From: Desulfacinum hydrothermale DSM 13146
GTDB lineage: Bacteria > Desulfobacterota > Syntrophobacteria > Syntrophobacterales > DSM-9756
Length of the DNA: 64,000 nucleotides
Direction: 5' to 3'
NCBI RefSeq assembly: GCF_900176285.1
Contig: NZ_FWXF01000001.1
Coordinates: 167,582 to 231,581 of the forward strand
The translations under genes were made by a program, and so were the position numbers. The notes under the pieces were generated by a model. The model was not told the DNA's origin. It saw only the letters and a program-made list of their open reading frames with translations, and made no database searches. Positions 60,918 through 64,000 of this stretch are shown piece after piece (position 1 is the first letter of the stretch; every line of letters begins with the position of its first letter).

Positions 60918-62570
60918 ATGGTGTCCGGAAAGCCCCTGAAAAGAGAGGATCAGGTCCACTACCACCGTTTCGACCGCGAAAGCATCCACTTTTTGCGGTC
61001 GCGCTACAACCACATCACCCGCTGGGTCATTGCGGACATCGTGCGGCGGAGCGCCTATCGGTATCCGGACAAGCCCGCCCTGGTCTTCGGGGACACGGTG
61101 CTCACCTACGCCCAGTTGGAAGAAGCCGCCAACCGGGTGGCCCAAGGCCTGCTCTCGCTGGGCCTGCAGCGTTTCGACCGGGTGGCCATCCTGGCCCACA
61201 ACACCATCCACCATGTGCTCACCTGGCTGGGCACGGCCAAGGCCGGCGGGGTCTACCTGGCCATCAACTACCTGCTGCGGGGAAAGGACATCGCCTACTG
61301 CATCAACCATTCGGAGGCGCGGTTCTTCATCGTGGAAGACGCCTTGGCGGAACTGGTGGACGGGGTGCTGGATCAGATGCCCACCGTGGCACACCGCATC
61401 TGGTCCCAGCAGGGGGCGGGGAAGGCCGCTCCCCAGGGCTGGCTCGATTTCGACGCCTGGGCGGACGCCCAGCCCGCGCAAGAGCCGGACGTGGAGCTTC
61501 ACATCGAGGACCCGGTGCAGATGACCTACACCAGCGGCACCGAATCCCTTCCCAAGGGCGTGGTGCTCACCAACCAGTCCCTCATGGCCCAGTACATGGG
61601 CGCCATCGTGGACGGCGACTATTCTTCGGAGGACGTGAACCTGAACGCGCTGCCCATCTTCCACTGCGCCCAGCGCGATGTCTTTCTCACGCCCTTCCTG
61701 TGGCTGGGGGCCACCAACGTGCTCCTTGCCACGGCCGACGTGCCCACCATCCTGGAGCAGATCGAAAGGCACCGGGCCACGGTCTTCTTCGCCCCGCCCA
61801 CGGTCTGGATCGGCCTGCTGCGCCATTCGGACTTCGAAAAGCGGGACCTTTCCTCGGTTCAGAAGGGCTACTACGGGGCGTCCATCATGCCCGTGGAGAT
61901 CCTCAAGGAGATCCAGCGGCGGCTGCCGTCCTGCCAGAGACTCTACAACTACTATGGGCAGACGGAGCTTTCTCCGTACCACACGATCCTCAAGCCCGCC
62001 GACCAGCTCACCAAGCCGGGATCCGCCGGCATGGGCGGCCTCAACATGGAAACCTCGCTCCTGGATGACCTGTGCCGGCCCGTGACCACCCCGGGGGTTC
62101 CCGGAGAAATCTGCGGCCGCGGCCCCCACGTGATGCTCATGTACTTCAAGGATCCGGAAAAGACGGAAGAGGCCATGGCCGGCGGCTGGTTCCATTCCGG
62201 GGATGTGGGCGTGCTGGACCAAGACCGTTACATCACGGTGGTGGATCGCAAAAAGGACATGGTGAAGACGGGCGGCGAAAACGTCTCCACGCGGGAGGTG
62301 GAAGAGGTCATCTACACCGACCCGAGGGTGTCCGAGGTGGCGGTGATCGGGGTTCCCCATCCCAAGTGGGTGGAGGCGGTAACGGCCGTGGTGGTGCCCA
62401 AGGCGGGAGAGAACGTGACGGAAGAGGAGATCCTGGCGCTGTGCAAGCGGGAACTGGCCGGCTTCAAGGTGCCCAAGGCCGTGGTGGTGGTGGAAGCCCT
62501 GCCCAAGACCCCCACGGGAAAGATCCTCAAGCGCGACCTTCGAAAGCACTACCAGGATCTCTTCCGCTGA
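60918..62570 (+). CDS. Acyl-CoA synthetase (AMP-forming), ligase 4
   Basis: 550 residues from the ATG at 60918 (AAAGGAGGAGTGTGGTC). QMTYTSGTESLPKGVVLTNQS (a TSGTES variant in place of TSGTTGxPKG), NYYGQTELSPYHTI, GWFHSGDVGVLDQDRYITVVDRKKDMVKTGGENVSTREVEEVIY, Lys in PTGKILKRDLRKHY. The P-loop variation suggests a different substrate or activity from ligases 1-3. It is separated from the preceding operon by copy E. Confidence 0.92.
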   Translation: MVSGKPLKREDQVHYHRFDRESIHFLRSRYNHITRWVIADIVRRSAYRYPDKPALVFGDTVLTYAQLEEAANRVAQGLLSLGLQRFDRVAILAHNTIHHVLTWLGTAKAGGVYLAINYLLRGKDIAYCINHSEARFFIVEDALAELVDGVLDQMPTVAHRIWSQQGAGKAAPQGWLDFDAWADAQPAQEPDVELHIEDPVQMTYTSGTESLPKGVVLTNQSLMAQYMGAIVDGDYSSEDVNLNALPIFHCAQRDVFLTPFLWLGATNVLLATADVPTILEQIERHRATVFFAPPTVWIGLLRHSDFEKRDLSSVQKGYYGASIMPVEILKEIQRRLPSCQRLYNYYGQTELSPYHTILKPADQLTKPGSAGMGGLNMETSLLDDLCRPVTTPGVPGEICGRGPHVMLMYFKDPEKTEEAMAGGWFHSGDVGVLDQDRYITVVDRKKDMVKTGGENVSTREVEEVIYTDPRVSEVAVIGVPHPKWVEAVTAVVVPKAGENVTEEEILALCKRELAGFKVPKAVVVVEALPKTPTGKILKRDLRKHYQDLFR

Positions 62571-62667
62571 TCCGTTCCGGGCGGTGGCGCCCGTCGCCCT
62601 TCCCTGGGAGCCCAAAACGGATCACCGACGCCGAATCAGGAGGGACCGTTTCGCCCACCGCCCCGAC

Positions 62668-63921
62668 TCACAGCCGCCTTCCCCAGCGCAGGGCGTTGGC
62701 GGGAATCGCGCAGCCCAGATCGTCCTGGATCCACTCGGATCCCAGGCGTCTGAAAGGAAAATATATCAAGCTTTTATCCCGGAATGCGAACCGGGTGTCG
62801 CGGATTTTTGGGAAAATGTCCTCTTTGCCGGCCGCCACGGCCCCCAGCAGGATGGGCGTGAATTGGAAGGCCTCCACGGCCGGAAGGGTCACCGGGTAAA
62901 GGGGGGCGCGGGGCGGTCGGCCCCGAGGAGGGAAATGGGGCTGGGCCAGGGTGGCGAACCGGGCCAGCAAGAGCAGGTGCTTGGGCGACACCTTGAAGGC
63001 CGGGATGAGGAACCGGAAGGGACGGGACGCGGCTTCCGGAGACATGTTTCGGGAAATGTTTGCCAGGCGCGCCAAGTCGTCTGCGGTCTCCAGGGGCAGG
63101 CCCTGGCAGCGGATGTCCAGGGCCCAGAAGGGGAGCCAGGCGGTGCCCTGGGAATGGAGCGGGGCAAAGGAGGTGTCCACGGGGTGGAATCCCGACGGGC
63201 CCATCTCCCAGGAGGAATGACAGTTGGGGCAAAAAAGGACCAAGGTGTCCCGTTCCCCCTCCAGGTCGTCGCCGCAGTGGGGGCAGAGGGTGGGGCGAAA
63301 GGCCGGTGGGTCGGGCGGAGCGGTGCCGGACGATGGCTGCGTGCCGGCCTGCGGGATTTTTTCAGCGGAAAGGTTTCGGCCCGTAATGGCATCCACCAGC
63401 GCTTCGTCTTCCCGGAAGACAGGGCTGTAGATCAGGCTCAAGGCCTCGCCGATGAAGGCCTGGAAAAAGAGCCTCCCGGATAGGTTGGAAAGCCGTCCTC
63501 GCAGGCCGTTTCCCAATCTTTTCAGGAAGTCTTTGCGGGAAAGGGACGGGGCCAGAAACCGGCCGGGGATTTCCGGCCCGGCGAAGCGAAGCGAAAGCGC
63601 CTGGGGCCGCAGGCCCAGGGAAGAGGGCATGCCGGCCAGTCCCTCGACGGCACGAGCGTTGGTGTCCAGAACCCGGTGCGCCACCCGGTTCCCGTCCAAG
63701 GCGAAGACCAGGCCGCGGAATCGCCAGTAGGGGACGAAGAGCAGGTCCTTGCGGGCGTGGTCGGGGTGGGGCGCCAGCACGTGGGAAAAGTGGGGCCGCT
63801 GATCCACGAAGAGGCGCACCCGGCAGAAGGGACACTGGAGGATCCGGTCCGTCTCCTCCAGGACCACGGTGCCCCCGCACTGGGGGCACGATTGGTGGAT
63901 GTGGAAGTTAGAGCCGTTCAC
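62668..63921 (-). CDS. Large zinc-ribbon protein of unknown function
   Basis: 417 residues from a GTG at 63921, overlapping the stop of the upstream gene by 14 bases. Two zinc-ribbon pairs: CPQCGG...CPFCRVRL (residues 12-35) and CPHCGDD...CPNCHSSW near the middle (about 213-240). Between them is an amphipathic, Arg/Leu-rich region with possible membrane-near helices (GNGLRGRLSNLSGRLFFQAFIGEALSLIY). No known domain otherwise. The C-terminal part has a repeated FPFR/YFPF motif. Substrate or partner unknown. Confidence 0.75.
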   Translation of the reverse strand: MNGSNFHIHQSCPQCGGTVVLEETDRILQCPFCRVRLFVDQRPHFSHVLAPHPDHARKDLLFVPYWRFRGLVFALDGNRVAHRVLDTNARAVEGLAGMPSSLGLRPQALSLRFAGPEIPGRFLAPSLSRKDFLKRLGNGLRGRLSNLSGRLFFQAFIGEALSLIYSPVFREDEALVDAITGRNLSAEKIPQAGTQPSSGTAPPDPPAFRPTLCPHCGDDLEGERDTLVLFCPNCHSSWEMGPSGFHPVDTSFAPLHSQGTAWLPFWALDIRCQGLPLETADDLARLANISRNMSPEAASRPFRFLIPAFKVSPKHLLLLARFATLAQPHFPPRGRPPRAPLYPVTLPAVEAFQFTPILLGAVAAGKEDIFPKIRDTRFAFRDKSLIYFPFRRLGSEWIQDDLGCAIPANALRWGRRL

Positions 63922-64000
63922 CGCACTGGTCGCAGAAGGCGGCCTGGGGCAGGTTCACGGCCCCGCAGTTGCCGCACTTCTTTTCCTGGGGTTTTTCGGC
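63908..64000 (-). CDS. C-terminal fragment of a zinc-ribbon protein (cut by right edge)
   Basis: The last ~30 codons of a minus-strand gene: AEKPQEKKCGNCGAVNLPQAAFCDQCGERL then TAA. CxxC...CxxC zinc ribbon typical of C-terminal tails in SPFH/Band7 or PspA-type membrane proteins. The body is outside the window. Coupled with the 417-residue gene. Confidence 0.7.
   Translation of the reverse strand, partial: AEKPQEKKCGNCGAVNLPQAAFCDQCGERL

Overview
The window reads as a chromosomal segment of a GC-rich, anaerobic member of the Desulfobacterota (former Deltaproteobacteria), most like the Syntrophobacteria. Evidence: a fused 2-hydroxyacyl-CoA dehydratase activase with its partner, a stand-alone B12-binding methylmalonyl-CoA mutase-type domain, four acyl-CoA ligases with an acyl-CoA dehydrogenase and an enoyl-CoA hydratase, a MerR regulator with a cysteine-rich tail typical of this phylum, FmdB/NifX-type small metal proteins, and an F0 cluster with Na+-type c subunits. 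The taxonomic call is inference from gene content; there is no rRNA in the window.

Layout. 1-8 kb: a truncated PAS/GAF sensor, a DHH-CBS phosphoesterase, a bifunctional nuclease, NifX-like and FmdB-like proteins, then cysS-ispF-ispD and the RNase P RNA, all on the minus strand. 8-13 kb: B12-binding protein, dodecin, ruvCAB with yebC and rlmE. 13-20 kb: an inositol-phosphatase-like protein, an MFS exporter, tRNA-Leu and tRNA-Ala with consensus promoters, DUF3786, and two convergent cell-wall enzymes. 20.3-23.9 kb: an F0-only ATP synthase operon (atpZ-atpI-atpB, a triple-hairpin c, a single-hairpin c, b', b) with a promoter and a terminator but no F1 genes. 24-31 kb: patatin lipase, AMP nucleosidase, two alpha/beta hydrolases, a lower-GC island with a putative toxin-antitoxin pair, TrmL, and a heptose-phosphate adenylyltransferase. 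31-38 kb (minus): shikimate kinase, two unknown proteins, Usp, an endonuclease III relative, AmrS radical SAM, a methyltransferase and ilvD. 38-50 kb (plus): MerR plus radical SAM, the activase pair, RNase E/G, RlmI, MlaC, RadC. 50-64 kb: quinone oxidoreductase, an ABC ATPase, and a fatty-acid or carboxylic-acid activation region under a LiuR-like MerR regulator, ending in zinc-ribbon proteins cut by the right edge.

The most interesting system is the c-ring gene pair at 21.7-22.7 kb. One gene encodes three fused c hairpins. Hairpins 1 and 3 carry a two-carboxylate (Glu/Glu) Na+-type site, while hairpin 2 has Gln where the ion-carrying Glu should be. The next gene is an ordinary single-hairpin c with the complete site. 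If both are used, the rotor is heteromeric, with fewer ion sites than hairpins. A second theme is a family of about 220-bp MITE-like repeats with terminal inverted repeats and a strong internal hairpin. There are five copies, and two of them sit exactly at the 3' ends of genes.
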